Made by a program: the position numbers and the translations under genes
The notes under the pieces: model-generated
Databases searched by the model: none
What the model saw: only the letters and a program-made list of their open reading frames with translations
What the model was told of the DNA's origin: nothing
DNA from: Arthrobacter sp. SLBN-100
Lineage (GTDB): Bacteria > Actinomycetota > Actinomycetes > Actinomycetales > Micrococcaceae
Length of the DNA: 64,000 bases
Direction: 5' to 3'
Assembly: GCF_006715305.1 (NCBI RefSeq)
Contig: NZ_VFMY01000001.1
Coordinates: 2,976,001 to 3,040,000, forward strand
Shown here: one piece after another, positions 1 through 7,796 of the stretch
Position numbering within the stretch: the first letter of the stretch is position 1
How the letters are laid out: each line of letters starts with the position of its first letter

Positions 1-64
1 GAACGACACAGCCAACCCGCTCTTTGACTACGGATTCGGTCTCTCGTACTACAAGAACAGCTAA
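1..64 (+). CDS. Glycoside hydrolase family 3, C-terminal end (partial)
   Basis: Only the last 20 codons are present, read from base 2 to a TAA at 62-64. The peptide contains PLFDYGFGLSY, the conserved closing motif of GH3 beta-glucosidases and beta-xylosidases, where the C-terminal alpha/beta domain ends before any fibronectin III domain. The gene is cut by the window edge, so the substrate cannot be judged. It precedes an exported esterase on the same strand, which fits a polysaccharide-degradation setting. Confidence 0.75.
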   Translation, partial: NDTANPLFDYGFGLSYYKNS

Positions 65-227
65 AGACCAGAAAAGATAGCAGGCGGTGTCCGGGCTGCC
101 CAGACACCGCCTCGGCTTCACGGCACCGGTGACTTCCCCGCAGTTGGCGGCGCCGAAACTCCATTGCCCCAAGATTCCCCAACTATCGATCGATCCACCT
201 ATGCCGTTACGAACGAAGGAGTTCCCA

Positions 228-1490
228 TTGACCACCCCTGTGTCCCGCCGCACGTTCCTCACCGCTGGCAGCGCCGTCGTCGTCGCCAGCCTCGCCCCCA
301 CCGCTGCCTTCGCCGATAGTACAAGTAACAACCCGCCCGCTGGCTCCGCACCCTTTACCCTTACCGCGACCGTGCTGGACGGTGGAGAGCAGGTCACCTC
401 GGTGACCATCGACGCCTCCCGGCAGGGCGGCCTGGAGGAGGGTCCTGTGCCCACCTCCGCATTCACCGTCCATGCTCGGGGCACGAACCCACTCACTGGC
501 AGGGTGGCTTACGACATGGAGCGTCTCGTGACCGCGGCGCGGGCTGACAGTCGCGGTCGGATTGTCCTCGACCTCATGCACGGTGAGGGTGTCCCGGGCG
601 GTGCCACGCTGGATTACATCGTGAACGGTGGCCGCAACGTCATGCTTGACCTCGAATACACGATCACGCAGGTCGAGCCGCTCCCCCGTCACGGAAAGGG
701 TGCGCCCCAGATCAAGTCTTTCACCCAGGGCGCTCTCGTGGACCCCGAAGTGGACGCCTTTACCCACCATGTGGCAGCGCGCTCGGGCACCAACTATCGT
801 CTGTTCACCCCTCAGGAGCGGGGTCGCTCCCAGGGCCGTCCGCTCATTGTGTGGCTGCACGGCGGCGGCGAAGGCGGCCTGCTGACCGGCGGATACAACT
901 ACTACGACAATGAAACCCCGCTCCGCGCCAACCGCGGGGCTCTCGGATTCACGACGAACGAGGCACAGGATCTCTTCGGCGGCGCCTATGTGGTTGCCCC
1001 GCAGTGCCCCTCGATGTGGCTGGCGGACGGTCCCGCCTACGCACCTCTCATCTCAGAGATCATCGAGGAGGTATGCGCGACCCACATGGTGGACCGCGAC
1101 CGTATCCACGTGGTGGGTTGCAGTAACGGCGGCTACATGACCCTAAAGATGATCGTCGAGAACCCGAATGCTTTCGCCTCCGCGGTCCCAATCTGCCCCG
1201 TCGTCGTTCCGTTCAACTCCACCGGCCCCATGGTGCCCGACGAACAGCTTGCCGCGATCGATACCCCCACTTGGCTGATCACCGCCGCCGACGACACAAC
1301 CATCGACCCGCAGGCCAACACGGTGCATGCCCACGAGCTGATCCCCGGATCGATCATGAGCCTGTACGAAGACGTCACTTGGAACGGGTACAGATTCCCC
1401 GGCCACTGGTCGTGGATCTACGCCGCTCGCAACGACCCGTCGCACGCGGGTGTCAAACTGTGGAAGTGGATGGCTGAGCAGCAGCGCTGA
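228..1490 (+). CDS. Tat-exported alpha/beta-hydrolase esterase (PHB-depolymerase/Ig-N esterase type)
   Basis: Predicted secreted esterase of 420 residues. I chose the TTG at 228 because GAAGGAG lies 6 bases upstream and the protein then opens directly with a twin-arginine signal (VSRRTFLTAG, hydrophobic stretch, AFA cleavage site near residue 30). ATG at 201 is an alternative. The N-terminal part resembles the beta-rich Ig-like domain seen before esterase domains. The hydrolase domain follows, with an oxyanion-loop motif WLHGGGEGG, nucleophile GCSNG (Ser299), an Asp in TAADDT (355/356) and a His in PGHWSW (about 393). It follows a GH3 gene, so release of acetyl or aromatic esters from plant polysaccharide is plausible but inferred. 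Confidence 0.75.
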   Translation: MTTPVSRRTFLTAGSAVVVASLAPTAAFADSTSNNPPAGSAPFTLTATVLDGGEQVTSVTIDASRQGGLEEGPVPTSAFTVHARGTNPLTGRVAYDMERLVTAARADSRGRIVLDLMHGEGVPGGATLDYIVNGGRNVMLDLEYTITQVEPLPRHGKGAPQIKSFTQGALVDPEVDAFTHHVAARSGTNYRLFTPQERGRSQGRPLIVWLHGGGEGGLLTGGYNYYDNETPLRANRGALGFTTNEAQDLFGGAYVVAPQCPSMWLADGPAYAPLISEIIEEVCATHMVDRDRIHVVGCSNGGYMTLKMIVENPNAFASAVPICPVVVPFNSTGPMVPDEQLAAIDTPTWLITAADDTTIDPQANTVHAHELIPGSIMSLYEDVTWNGYRFPGHWSWIYAARNDPSHAGVKLWKWMAEQQR

Positions 1491-1572
1491 GAGACCCCAC
1501 CAAAAACAGGGCAAATGGGCTCTTCAGACATCCGGCGGGAAGCAGCACGGAGGGTGGGCGATCGGGTATAGG

Positions 1573-1628
1573 GCCGGGGTCCTCGATGATCAGGTGAAAC
1601 CAAGCCACTGATCATCGAGGACCCCGGC
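1573..1628. terminator. Perfect 20-bp inverted repeat between convergent genes
   Basis: Arms 1573-1592 (GCCGGGGTCCTCGATGATCA) and 1609-1628 are exact reverse complements separated by 16 bases. The repeat lies about 80 bases after the esterase stop and upstream of the convergent tetR end, so a bidirectional terminator is the simplest reading. There is no T-run on either side, and the perfect, long stem is unusual for an ordinary terminator, so a relic of a mobile element end is an alternative. Confidence 0.55.
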
Positions 1629-1664
1629 GCCTTCCGATGGGTGCCGTTTCCGGGTCATTAAGCA

Positions 1665-1683
1665 ATTGAAGCGCTTCTTCAAT
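1665..1683. other. Small inverted repeat ATTGAAG-N5-CTTCAAT
   Basis: Perfect 7-bp arms at 1665-1671 and 1677-1683, containing the GAAGCGCTTC palindrome typical of LacI-type operators. It sits 59 bases beyond the tetR stop codon with no gene start next to it. It may be a second 3' hairpin or an operator left from a lost gene. Confidence 0.3.
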
Positions 1684-1741
1684 GACCTCCTCAGGGCCGC
1701 CGGCGGGATATGGCAGGGCTCGTTGTCCTCGGGCCCATTGT

Positions 1742-2518
1742 TCACACCATTCCTCCGTCTTCCGCTGCCTGCCTGTCCCGCAGGGCGCCCAGCCCGGAGA
1801 TCAGCGCCTCCAGTCCCAGCTCAAATGCCACGTCAGCCGGCCGCCCAGGTGCGCCGGAAGCGCCTTCCCCGCCGCCGGCGGACAATGCAGCACTCCGGAC
1901 AGCAGCCGTGAAATTGGGAGTCGACTCTGCCATGGATCCGGAATCAAAGATGTCTTCCGGCGCCGTCACGTCATAAGCCGAGCCGAAGATGAAGGACTCC
2001 AGCGCCACGATGGACGAGACGACCCGCTCCTGGGGGAAGCCGGCGTCGAGGAAACCCTTGCTCACTGTCTCGTACATGGCCAGTGTCTGCGGCGCGTCGG
2101 TCACCGGGAGGACGGCAATGACGGGAATCAGCGGCGTGTGCTCGGCGAAGACGTTCCGGTAGCTCCAGGCCCAGCTGCGCACGGCATCTTCCCAGGGCGC
2201 GGCACCAAAATCGGACACATCCACCAAGGACGTGAGATGGTCCTCCACCAGGAGCAGGACGTCCCGTTTTGAGGCCACATGGTTGTAAAGGGCCGACGGC
2301 GCCACGTCCAGTTCCTTGGCCAGCCCCGCCATCGTCAGCCCGTCATAGCCCTTGCGGTTAATGAGTTCCAGAGCCGCAGCCGTGATCCCCGCCTTGTCCA
2401 GCAGTGCGGCGGAAGGCCTCCCTGCCCGCCTCCTAACGACGCTCCCGTTCCCCGCGGTGCGTCCCTCTACGGCTGGTACTGCCGGCATCACTGGCCTTTC
2501 TTTGGTGGTCACCTGCAT
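1742..2518 (-). CDS. TetR family transcriptional regulator, probably of putrescine oxidase
   Basis: A 258-residue repressor-type protein. A helix-turn-helix at about residues 60-80 (LTMAGLAKELDVAPSALYNHVASK) is followed by a ligand domain of the TetR_C type. I start at ATG 2518, preceded by GGATGGA; an upstream in-frame start at 2551 would place the operator closer to the coding region. It is divergent from the putrescine oxidase gene, and a perfect 9-bp inverted repeat lies between them, so autoregulation and control of the oxidase are likely; the inducer may be a polyamine (inference). The extra 25-30 residues before the DNA-binding domain look disordered. Confidence 0.85.
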   Translation of the reverse strand: MQVTTKERPVMPAVPAVEGRTAGNGSVVRRRAGRPSAALLDKAGITAAALELINRKGYDGLTMAGLAKELDVAPSALYNHVASKRDVLLLVEDHLTSLVDVSDFGAAPWEDAVRSWAWSYRNVFAEHTPLIPVIAVLPVTDAPQTLAMYETVSKGFLDAGFPQERVVSSIVALESFIFGSAYDVTAPEDIFDSGSMAESTPNFTAAVRSAALSAGGGEGASGAPGRPADVAFELGLEALISGLGALRDRQAAEDGGMV

Positions 2519-2568
2519 TATTCCATCCGGCACTTCCCGTCCCGCCCCCAAACAGCTATAGTTCTAAT

Positions 2569-2587
2569 AAATGAATGGCATTCATTT
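2569..2587. promoter_or_regulatory. TetR operator candidate between tetR and puo
   Basis: AAATGAATG-G-CATTCATTT: perfect 9-bp arms around one central base. It is 50 bases from the regulator start and 39 bases from the oxidase start, inside the only AT-rich part of the divergent spacer. The GAATGNCATTC core is typical of TetR/AcrR operators. Confidence 0.7.
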
Positions 2588-2626
2588 AGTGGTCCCCGTC
2601 ACCAGAGGGGCCGCAGAGAGGACATC

Positions 2627-4012
2627 ATGCTGAACCTGAACCGCGACGTCGTCGTCGTTGGAGCCGGGCCCTCGGGACTGACCGCTGCCCGGGAACTGAA
2701 GAAGGCCGGCCTGAGTGTTGCCGTCCTGGAGGCGCGTGACCGGGTGGGCGGGCGTACCTGGACTGACACCGTGGACGGCGCCATGCTCGAAATCGGCGGC
2801 CAGTGGGTCTCGCCGGACCAGGCAGTACTCCTGGAGCTGCTGGACGAGCTGGGCCTGCAGACCTACCCGCGCTACCGCCAGGGCGAGTCGATGTACATCG
2901 GCAAGGACGGCATCCCGGTCCGGTACGCGGGGGATAGCTTCCCCGTAGAGCCGGACACCAAAACAGAGATGGACCGCCTGACGGCCCTGCTGGACGGGCT
3001 CGCCGCCGAGATCGGCCCCACCGAACCCTGGGCCCATCCGAAGGCACGCCAGCTGGACACCATCTCCTTCCATCACTGGCTCCGGCAGCACTCCGCCAAT
3101 GAGGAAGCCTGCAACAACATCGGCCTGTTCATCGCCGGTGGCATGCTCACCAAGCCCGCCCACGCGTTCTCCGCGCTGCAGGCCGTACTGATGGCCGCCT
3201 CCGCCGGGTCCTTCACCCACCTCACGGACGAGGACTTCATCCTGGACCGCCGCGTGGTCGGTGGCATGCAGCAGGTCTCCCTGCTGGTCGCGCAGGAACT
3301 GGGGGACGACGTCGTCCTTAACTCCCCGGTGCGCACCATCAACTGGGGGCCGGACGCCGACGGCGGGCACCGCGTCACCGCCGTCTCGGAGCAGGCCACC
3401 GTCAACGCCCGGTTCGTGGTCATGGCCGTTCCGCCCAACCTGTACTCCCGCGTCTCGTTCAACCCGCCGCTGCCGCGCCGCCAGCACCAGATGCACCAGC
3501 ACCAGTCGCTGGGCCTGGTCATCAAGGTCCACGCGGTCTACAGCCGGCCGTTCTGGCGGAATTCGGGCCTTTCCGGCACGTGCTTCGGAGCGGGATCGCT
3601 GGTCCAGGAGGTCTACGACAACACCAACTTCGGCGATACCAGGGGCACCCTGGTGGGCTTTATCTCGGATGAAAAGGCCGACGCCGTCTTCGAGTTGGGT
3701 GCCGCCGACCGCAAGCGCGCCGTCCTGGAGTCCATTGCCGGGTTCCTGGGCGCGGAGGCACTGGAGCCCGACGTCTACTACGAGTCCGACTGGGGCGCGG
3801 AAGAATGGACCCGCGGCGCCTACGCCTCCAGCTACGATCTCGGTGGCCTCCACCGCTACGGCAAGGACCAGCACGCGCCGGTCGGCCCCATCTACTGGTC
3901 CTCCTCAGACCTCGCCGCTGAAGGCTACCAGCACGTGGATGGCGCCATCCGGATGGGCCGGCGCACGGCAGCCAGCATCTGCGAAGCAGCGAGGGTGACC
4001 GTTCCGGCCTAA
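2627..4012 (+). CDS. puo: Putrescine oxidase (flavin amine oxidase)
   Basis: Oxidises putrescine with oxygen to 4-aminobutanal (cyclising to 1-pyrroline), ammonia and hydrogen peroxide; a cytoplasmic FAD enzyme. At 461 residues it matches the length of the Kocuria/Micrococcus rubens and Rhodococcus enzymes. Recognisable stretches: the FAD Rossmann motif GAGPSG at residues 12-17 followed by ARDRVGGRTWTDT, EIGGQWVSPDQ, FIAGGMLTKPAH, LPRRQHQMHQHQSLGLVIKV, and the C-terminal FAD contact AEGYQHVDGAIRMGRRTA. ATG 2627 is chosen because GAGAGGA precedes it and the family begins a few residues before the dinucleotide fold. It is divergent from a TetR gene with a clear operator between them. Confidence 0.93.
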   Translation: MLNLNRDVVVVGAGPSGLTAARELKKAGLSVAVLEARDRVGGRTWTDTVDGAMLEIGGQWVSPDQAVLLELLDELGLQTYPRYRQGESMYIGKDGIPVRYAGDSFPVEPDTKTEMDRLTALLDGLAAEIGPTEPWAHPKARQLDTISFHHWLRQHSANEEACNNIGLFIAGGMLTKPAHAFSALQAVLMAASAGSFTHLTDEDFILDRRVVGGMQQVSLLVAQELGDDVVLNSPVRTINWGPDADGGHRVTAVSEQATVNARFVVMAVPPNLYSRVSFNPPLPRRQHQMHQHQSLGLVIKVHAVYSRPFWRNSGLSGTCFGAGSLVQEVYDNTNFGDTRGTLVGFISDEKADAVFELGAADRKRAVLESIAGFLGAEALEPDVYYESDWGAEEWTRGAYASSYDLGGLHRYGKDQHAPVGPIYWSSSDLAAEGYQHVDGAIRMGRRTAASICEAARVTVPA

Positions 4013-4038
4013 AGCAGGGGAGGGCGGCGGGTGGATTC

Positions 4039-4050
4039 TAAGCATGCTTA
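4039..4050. promoter_or_regulatory. Palindromic MarR-type site upstream of the PPOX gene
   Basis: TAAGCATGCTTA is a perfect 12-bp palindrome 54 bases before the PPOX start. The identical 12-mer recurs at 9945-9956 in front of the marR gene, and related half-sites occur at 9817-9846 and 12404-12424. This repetition is the reason for calling it a regulatory site. Confidence 0.6.
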
Positions 4051-4103
4051 CCAATAGGCTGGGCGGTGGGGAGCGTCCCCGTAGCAGACGAACGAGGTGA
4101 GAC

Positions 4104-4586
4104 ATGACTGACACCGGGAGCATCAGCAAGGTTACGGACATCATCAACGATTCCCACATCGGAATGTTGACCACCATCAATGAGCAAGGCGCGCTCGTCA
4201 GCCGCCCGCTCGCCGTCCAGGATGTTAAGGACGACGGCGACATGTGGTTCTTCACCGGCCTCGGCACCTCGCAGGTGGCGCATGTCCGGGTTGACCCGCG
4301 CGTCAACGTTTCCTTTGGCAAGAACACCGAGTGGGTTTCCGTGGCCGGCACCGCCGAGGTGGTGACGGACCGGCAAAAGATCCGCGACATGTGGAACCAG
4401 GCAGTTGAAGCGTGGTTCCCCGACGGCCCGGACACTCCTGAGGTGTGCCTGCTCCGCATCGACTCCGACTCGGCCGAATACTGGACCAGCCCCGGCGGGA
4501 CCGCCGCCACAGTATTCCAGTGGGTCAAGTCCAAGGTCACCCACAGCCGGATGAGCGTGGGCGAAAGCGGCACCGTAGAGCTGTAG
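4104..4586 (+). CDS. General stress protein 26-like PPOX-fold flavin/pyridoxamine-phosphate-oxidase family protein
   Basis: A 160-residue split-barrel protein of the pyridoxamine 5'-phosphate oxidase-like family (YdaG/GS26 group), which usually binds a flavin cofactor. Family signatures are IGMLTTINEQGALVSRPLAVQ near the N-terminus, DMWFFTG, and VNVSFGKNTEWVSVAGTAEVV, with a C-terminal part rich in acidic and aromatic residues as in GS26. The start has GAGGTGAG just upstream. No pathway partner is adjacent. A TAAGCATGCTTA palindrome in the promoter region links it to the stress island at 8-12 kb. True PNPOx activity is unlikely for this subgroup. Confidence 0.85.
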   Translation: MTDTGSISKVTDIINDSHIGMLTTINEQGALVSRPLAVQDVKDDGDMWFFTGLGTSQVAHVRVDPRVNVSFGKNTEWVSVAGTAEVVTDRQKIRDMWNQAVEAWFPDGPDTPEVCLLRIDSDSAEYWTSPGGTAATVFQWVKSKVTHSRMSVGESGTVEL

Positions 4587-4598
4587 GGAAGCCCCTAC
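4583..4598. terminator. Short hairpin spanning two convergent stop codons
   Basis: GTAGGG-AAGC-CCCTAC: a 6-bp stem with a 4-base loop. The TAG of the plus-strand gene is in one arm and the TAG of the minus-strand gene in the other. Possibly a minimal shared terminator; there is no T-run. Confidence 0.35.
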
Positions 4599-5194
4599 GA
4601 AGCCGTCAGGGCGCCGAGGACGGCGGGCAGCAGCACGTCGTCCCGGCCCCATGCCGGGTCCAGGATCTCCACGTACCAGGAGTCTGCCAGCAGCAGGGCC
4701 AGGTTGTCGTTGGTTTCCCCGGCCCAGTCCTGGATCTGCTCCTCGGTCACCGGGTTCTCGCTGGACCCCAGGACAGTCACCACCTCGCCGCCGTCCACCG
4801 TCACCGGGATGGCGGCGCTGCTGGACTCGCCCGGGGCATGGGCCACGGTCACCAGCTCAGACCGGGTGGACAGCGCCAGCAGCTGCGCAACAATCTCGGC
4901 ACTGCAGAACCCCGTGACGTACTGCCGCTGGGCCAGGCCGGCGGACCGCAGCCCCGGCTGGGACTCCTTCGTAAACAGCCCGCTCCTGTTCAAGGCAGCA
5001 AGCTCGACGGCGATGGGTGCGGTTTCGGCGTCGAAGCTGGCCGTGAAGGTGGCAGGCTGGAATTCACTGCTCCCTTCCAGCCAGCGCGCTGTCAGTTCGC
5101 CCGCAGCCGCCAAAGTGGTGGCCTGGCGCCAGGCGCCCCGGTCCTCCAGCCGCCTGCCGAACCGGTCACGGTCTTGCGTTTCTTGAAGCTCCAT
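4595..5194 (-). CDS. DUF6919-like hypothetical protein
   Basis: A 199-residue soluble protein of unknown function. The pattern WRQATTLAAAGELTARWLEG near the N-terminus, then ELAALNRSGLFTKESQPG and a following RQYVTGF, matches the DUF6919 proteins I know from Streptomyces and relatives. No catalytic motif is evident. ATG 5194 is used; a TTG six bases upstream is also possible and neither has a good ribosome site. Its stop is 9 bases from the stop of the convergent PPOX gene. Confidence 0.65.
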   Translation of the reverse strand: MELQETQDRDRFGRRLEDRGAWRQATTLAAAGELTARWLEGSSEFQPATFTASFDAETAPIAVELAALNRSGLFTKESQPGLRSAGLAQRQYVTGFCSAEIVAQLLALSTRSELVTVAHAPGESSSAAIPVTVDGGEVVTVLGSSENPVTEEQIQDWAGETNDNLALLLADSWYVEILDPAWGRDDVLLPAVLGALTAS

Positions 5195-5264
5195 CCTCAA
5201 ACGCTACGGTGCACGGCCGCTGGACTCCAGTAGCGGCGACACAGCGGTTAACGCGGATCAGCAG

Positions 5265-5864
5265 CTAATGCCCGCTGGCAGGGATCCCTGCCGCTTGCTC
5301 GGCAGCGGCGAGGGCGCGGCTGAAACGTTCGACGGCGGGCGGGTACCCTTGGTGCCGCGCGGCCTGCAGCTGCTCCGCCTCGCGCATCGCTTTGATAACC
5401 GCCGCGGTGTGCGGCAACCGTACGTCGGTCATGGCCGGGAAATCGATGCAGTAGGCGGGATCCAGCTCATAGCGGCGCCAGCGCTCCAGCAGCATGCTGT
5501 GCTCAGCCTGGGCTGCAGTATAGAGGGGCATGTATTCACGGCGTTGGCGCCGGTCCAGCAGCCAGGCGGCCAACCGCGGGCTGCCCCGGTAGGCGGCGAT
5601 GCCCGCTGCCACGGCCGCTCCGCCGAGGAACAGCCCCGCCCAGGCCGATGCGAGAGTCGGGATGAGCAGGGCGGGGATGGCTACCGCGGAGCCCAGGAAC
5701 AGGTCCCAGAAAAGCTGGTCCGATCGCTCAGGCTCCCTGCCGGCACCAGCCAGCTCCCGGCGTCGGACCTGGAACACGGTGGCGGCCACACTCACCACCA
5801 GCACGGATCCGCACAGCAGAAGGACCCACGCCCCCTGGAACAGGGATTCTGCGATGGCTGCCAC
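5265..5864 (-). CDS. Two-segment membrane protein of unknown function
   Basis: A 199-residue protein. The GTG at 5864 is preferred over upstream in-frame starts because GGAGG stands 6 bases before it and the protein then begins right at a membrane segment (SLFQGAWVLLLCGSVLVVSVAATVF). A second hydrophobic region follows at about residues 55-95 (AVAIPALLIPTLASAWAGLFLGGAAVAAG). The C-terminal half is soluble and helix-rich with YxxxxxAQAEHSMLLERWRRYELDPAYCIDFPAMTD, a stretch seen in uncharacterised actinobacterial membrane proteins. Longer frames would overlap the promoter of the divergent VOC gene. Confidence 0.7.
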   Translation of the reverse strand: MAAIAESLFQGAWVLLLCGSVLVVSVAATVFQVRRRELAGAGREPERSDQLFWDLFLGSAVAIPALLIPTLASAWAGLFLGGAAVAAGIAAYRGSPRLAAWLLDRRQRREYMPLYTAAQAEHSMLLERWRRYELDPAYCIDFPAMTDVRLPHTAAVIKAMREAEQLQAARHQGYPPAVERFSRALAAAEQAAGIPASGH

Positions 5865-6030
5865 CTTGCACCTCCACGTCCACAGGCCCGTGCTGTACGC
5901 CGGGCTGCTCCTTCCATTGGAGCGCCTTCCCGGGCCGCGGTCAATGGCCTCCACCAGTACCGGAGGCAGCCCTGCAGCAAGGGCACGGGAGCCTTCCCTC
6001 TCACGTAAGGAGCCACGTACCGTGGGACCC

Positions 6031-6411
6031 ATGAGACTCAAAATGTGCAGCATACACGTCAAGGACCCCGCGGCCGCCCATACCTTTTATACGGAAACCC
6101 TTGGCTTCGAGACACTGATGGCCATGCCGGAGTACAACCTGTTCATCATCAAGGACCCCGGCGCGGACCAGGGCTCAGTGGGCCTGCTGCTGGAACCCAG
6201 CGACAACCCGATCGCATCGGACTACATGAACGCGGTCTACAAGGCCGGACTGCCGGCCATTGTTTTCGGCGTCCCGGACGTGCAGGCGGAATACGAGCGG
6301 CTCACTAAGGCCGGAGTTGGTTTCCGGGGCGAGCCGGCCGAGGATCCGTCCGGGATCAGTGCGGTGTTCGACGACGGCTGCGGCAACTTCATCCAGCTGC
6401 ACCAGGACTGA
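6031..6411 (+). CDS. VOC/glyoxalase-fold protein
   Basis: A 126-residue single VOC-superfamily module pair (beta-alpha-beta-beta-beta repeats): HVKDPAAAHTFYTETLGFETLM at the N-terminus and DDGCGNFIQLHQD at the C-terminus. This group covers metal-dependent lyases, dioxygenases and resistance proteins, so the substrate cannot be assigned. The start is ATG 6031; there is no strong ribosome site in the 15 bases upstream, and ATG 6043 is an alternative. Monocistronic, closed by a hairpin at 6431-6479. Confidence 0.8.
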   Translation: MRLKMCSIHVKDPAAAHTFYTETLGFETLMAMPEYNLFIIKDPGADQGSVGLLLEPSDNPIASDYMNAVYKAGLPAIVFGVPDVQAEYERLTKAGVGFRGEPAEDPSGISAVFDDGCGNFIQLHQD

Positions 6412-6430
6412 CTTCCCCGGACACAACAGA

Positions 6431-6479
6431 GGCTTGTTCGCAGGTCCCGCCCATGAAGGTTCGGATCCGCGAACAAGCC
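6431..6479. terminator. Hairpin between convergent genes
   Basis: GGCTTGTTCGC (6431-6441) pairs with GCGAACAAGCC (6469-6479), 11 bp with a 27-base loop. It lies 20 bases after the VOC stop and 25 bases before the end of the minus-strand DUF5997 gene, so it can serve both. Confidence 0.55.
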
Positions 6480-6503
6480 CGGGTTTCGGAAACGCTCAGC
6501 GGG

Positions 6504-6899
6504 TCAGGCGCGGGCCCGCTTGGCGTCCTTCTTGGCTGCGTCTTCCTTCACGCGCTGTGCTTCTGCCCGGACGGCGGCGTGGGTGGCGCGCTCGGTGACC
6601 AGCCACGCCGGAGGAGCCTGCAGCAGCGCGGTGATTTCCGCCGTCGTCAGCGCTTCCTCAACACCGCCGCGTGCCAGCCCGCTGATGGATACGTTGAGCT
6701 TCTGCGCCACCACCGGGCGGGGGTGCGGGCCGTTGCGGCGCAGTTCGGCGAGCCATTCCGGCGGGTTTGCCTGGAGTTCGGCGAACTCCTCGCGGGAAAT
6801 GGTCGATTCCTGGAACTCCTGCGGTGTTGCGGGCAGGTAGATGCCAAGTTTCTTGGCAACGGTGGCCGGCTTCATGGACTGGGAGTTTGCAGAGGTCAT
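6504..6899 (-). CDS. DUF5997 family protein
   Basis: A 131-residue protein with the signature MKPATVAKKLGIYLPATPQEFQ near the start, ISREEFAELQANPPEWLAELRRNGPHPRPVVAQKL in the middle, and a basic Lys/Ala/Arg-rich tail. This is the DUF5997 pattern common in actinobacteria; the function is unknown. It is divergent from the LysR-substrate-domain protein with only 37 bases between the starts, and I recall the two as a recurrent pair. The middle motif looks like a small helical DNA- or RNA-binding fold, but that is inference. Confidence 0.8.
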   Translation of the reverse strand: MTSANSQSMKPATVAKKLGIYLPATPQEFQESTISREEFAELQANPPEWLAELRRNGPHPRPVVAQKLNVSISGLARGGVEEALTTAEITALLQAPPAWLVTERATHAAVRAEAQRVKEDAAKKDAKRARA

Positions 6900-6936
6900 G
6901 CTTCAAGGGTATCCGGGCGGACGGTACTGTGAAGAC

Positions 6937-7698
6937 GTGCCCACCGACAACGCCCCCCAGCCAGACGCCGCTCCACCGGGGTCTGCCGATCCCGCCGCGG
7001 CGGACGCCCCCCGCGTCCTCCGCATCGCCTACGTGGCGGGAGTGACGCCCGGCAAGTGGATCCGCCGGTGGGAGGAGCGGGTGCAGCACGTTCCGCTGCA
7101 GGCGTTTATGTCCGACGACGGCGCACAGGTGGAGGTGCTGCATGCTGGTTCCGCGGACCTCAGCTTTGTCCGCCTGCCCGTGGAGCGCGAGGGTCTCAGC
7201 GTGATTCCGCTGTACGAGGAGCAGCCCGTGGTGGTTGCCCCGAAGGGCCACGAGATTTCGGTGTTCGAGGAAGTGGCGCTCGCCGACCTTGAGCAGGAAG
7301 CCTTCCTGGACGTGGCCTCACTTGGTGGTCCGGAAGCGGCTCTGCAGGTGGTGGCCACTGGCGCGGGGCTCGCGATCCTGCCCATGTCAGTGGCCCGCCA
7401 CTTCAACGTCAAGGACACGGTGGCGAGGCGGCTCACCGGAGCGCCCGGCACCGAAATCGCCGTCGCCTGGCCCACTGACTCCACCGACGAGGTGATCGAG
7501 GAATTCATCGGGATTGTGCGCGGCCGGACCGCCCAAAGCTCCCGCCAGCCATCCGCCCAACCCGTCAAGGCCAAGAAGGATCCCAAACCGGACCGGCGCG
7601 GCACCGGCGCCAAAAAGGCGCCAAAGGTTGCCCAGAGGTACGCTCCCAACCCGGACAAGGGCCGCGGTAAGGGTTCGCGGAAAAAGGGCAGGCGCTAG
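6937..7698 (+). CDS. LysR-type substrate-binding domain protein without DNA-binding domain
   Basis: A 253-residue protein made of a LysR effector-binding domain (residues about 25-190: LRIAYVAGVTPGKW, SFVRLPVEREGLSVIPLYEEQPVVVAPKGH, VATGAGLAILPMSVARHF) and a strongly basic C-terminal tail ending GRGKGSRKKGRR. The usual N-terminal helix-turn-helix is absent and there is no room for it before the divergent gene. The GTG at 6937 gives an almost leaderless arrangement with DUF5997; ATG 6898 would overlap that gene. The Lys/Arg tail may contact nucleic acid (inference). A terminator follows at 7733. Confidence 0.8.
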   Translation: MPTDNAPQPDAAPPGSADPAAADAPRVLRIAYVAGVTPGKWIRRWEERVQHVPLQAFMSDDGAQVEVLHAGSADLSFVRLPVEREGLSVIPLYEEQPVVVAPKGHEISVFEEVALADLEQEAFLDVASLGGPEAALQVVATGAGLAILPMSVARHFNVKDTVARRLTGAPGTEIAVAWPTDSTDEVIEEFIGIVRGRTAQSSRQPSAQPVKAKKDPKPDRRGTGAKKAPKVAQRYAPNPDKGRGKGSRKKGRR

Positions 7699-7732
7699 GC
7701 TCAGCCCCTATTCGGCAGGAGTCCGAGACGCC

Positions 7733-7764
7733 GGAAGGCCGGCCCCGTGCGGAGCCGGCCTTCC
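7733..7764. terminator. Strong GC-rich hairpin terminator
   Basis: GGAAGGCCGGC (7733-7743) and GCCGGCCTTCC (7754-7764) form an 11-bp perfect stem with a 10-base loop, 34 bases after the LysR-like stop and 33 bases before the end of the convergent DUF3618 gene. Confidence 0.7.
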
Positions 7765-7796
7765 CTGAACCTCAAACGACCTGATGCCGTGTAGGC

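Noticed and set aside
2582..3874. 430-codon minus-strand frame
   Set aside because: Antisense shadow of putrescine oxidase, whose motifs are unambiguous.
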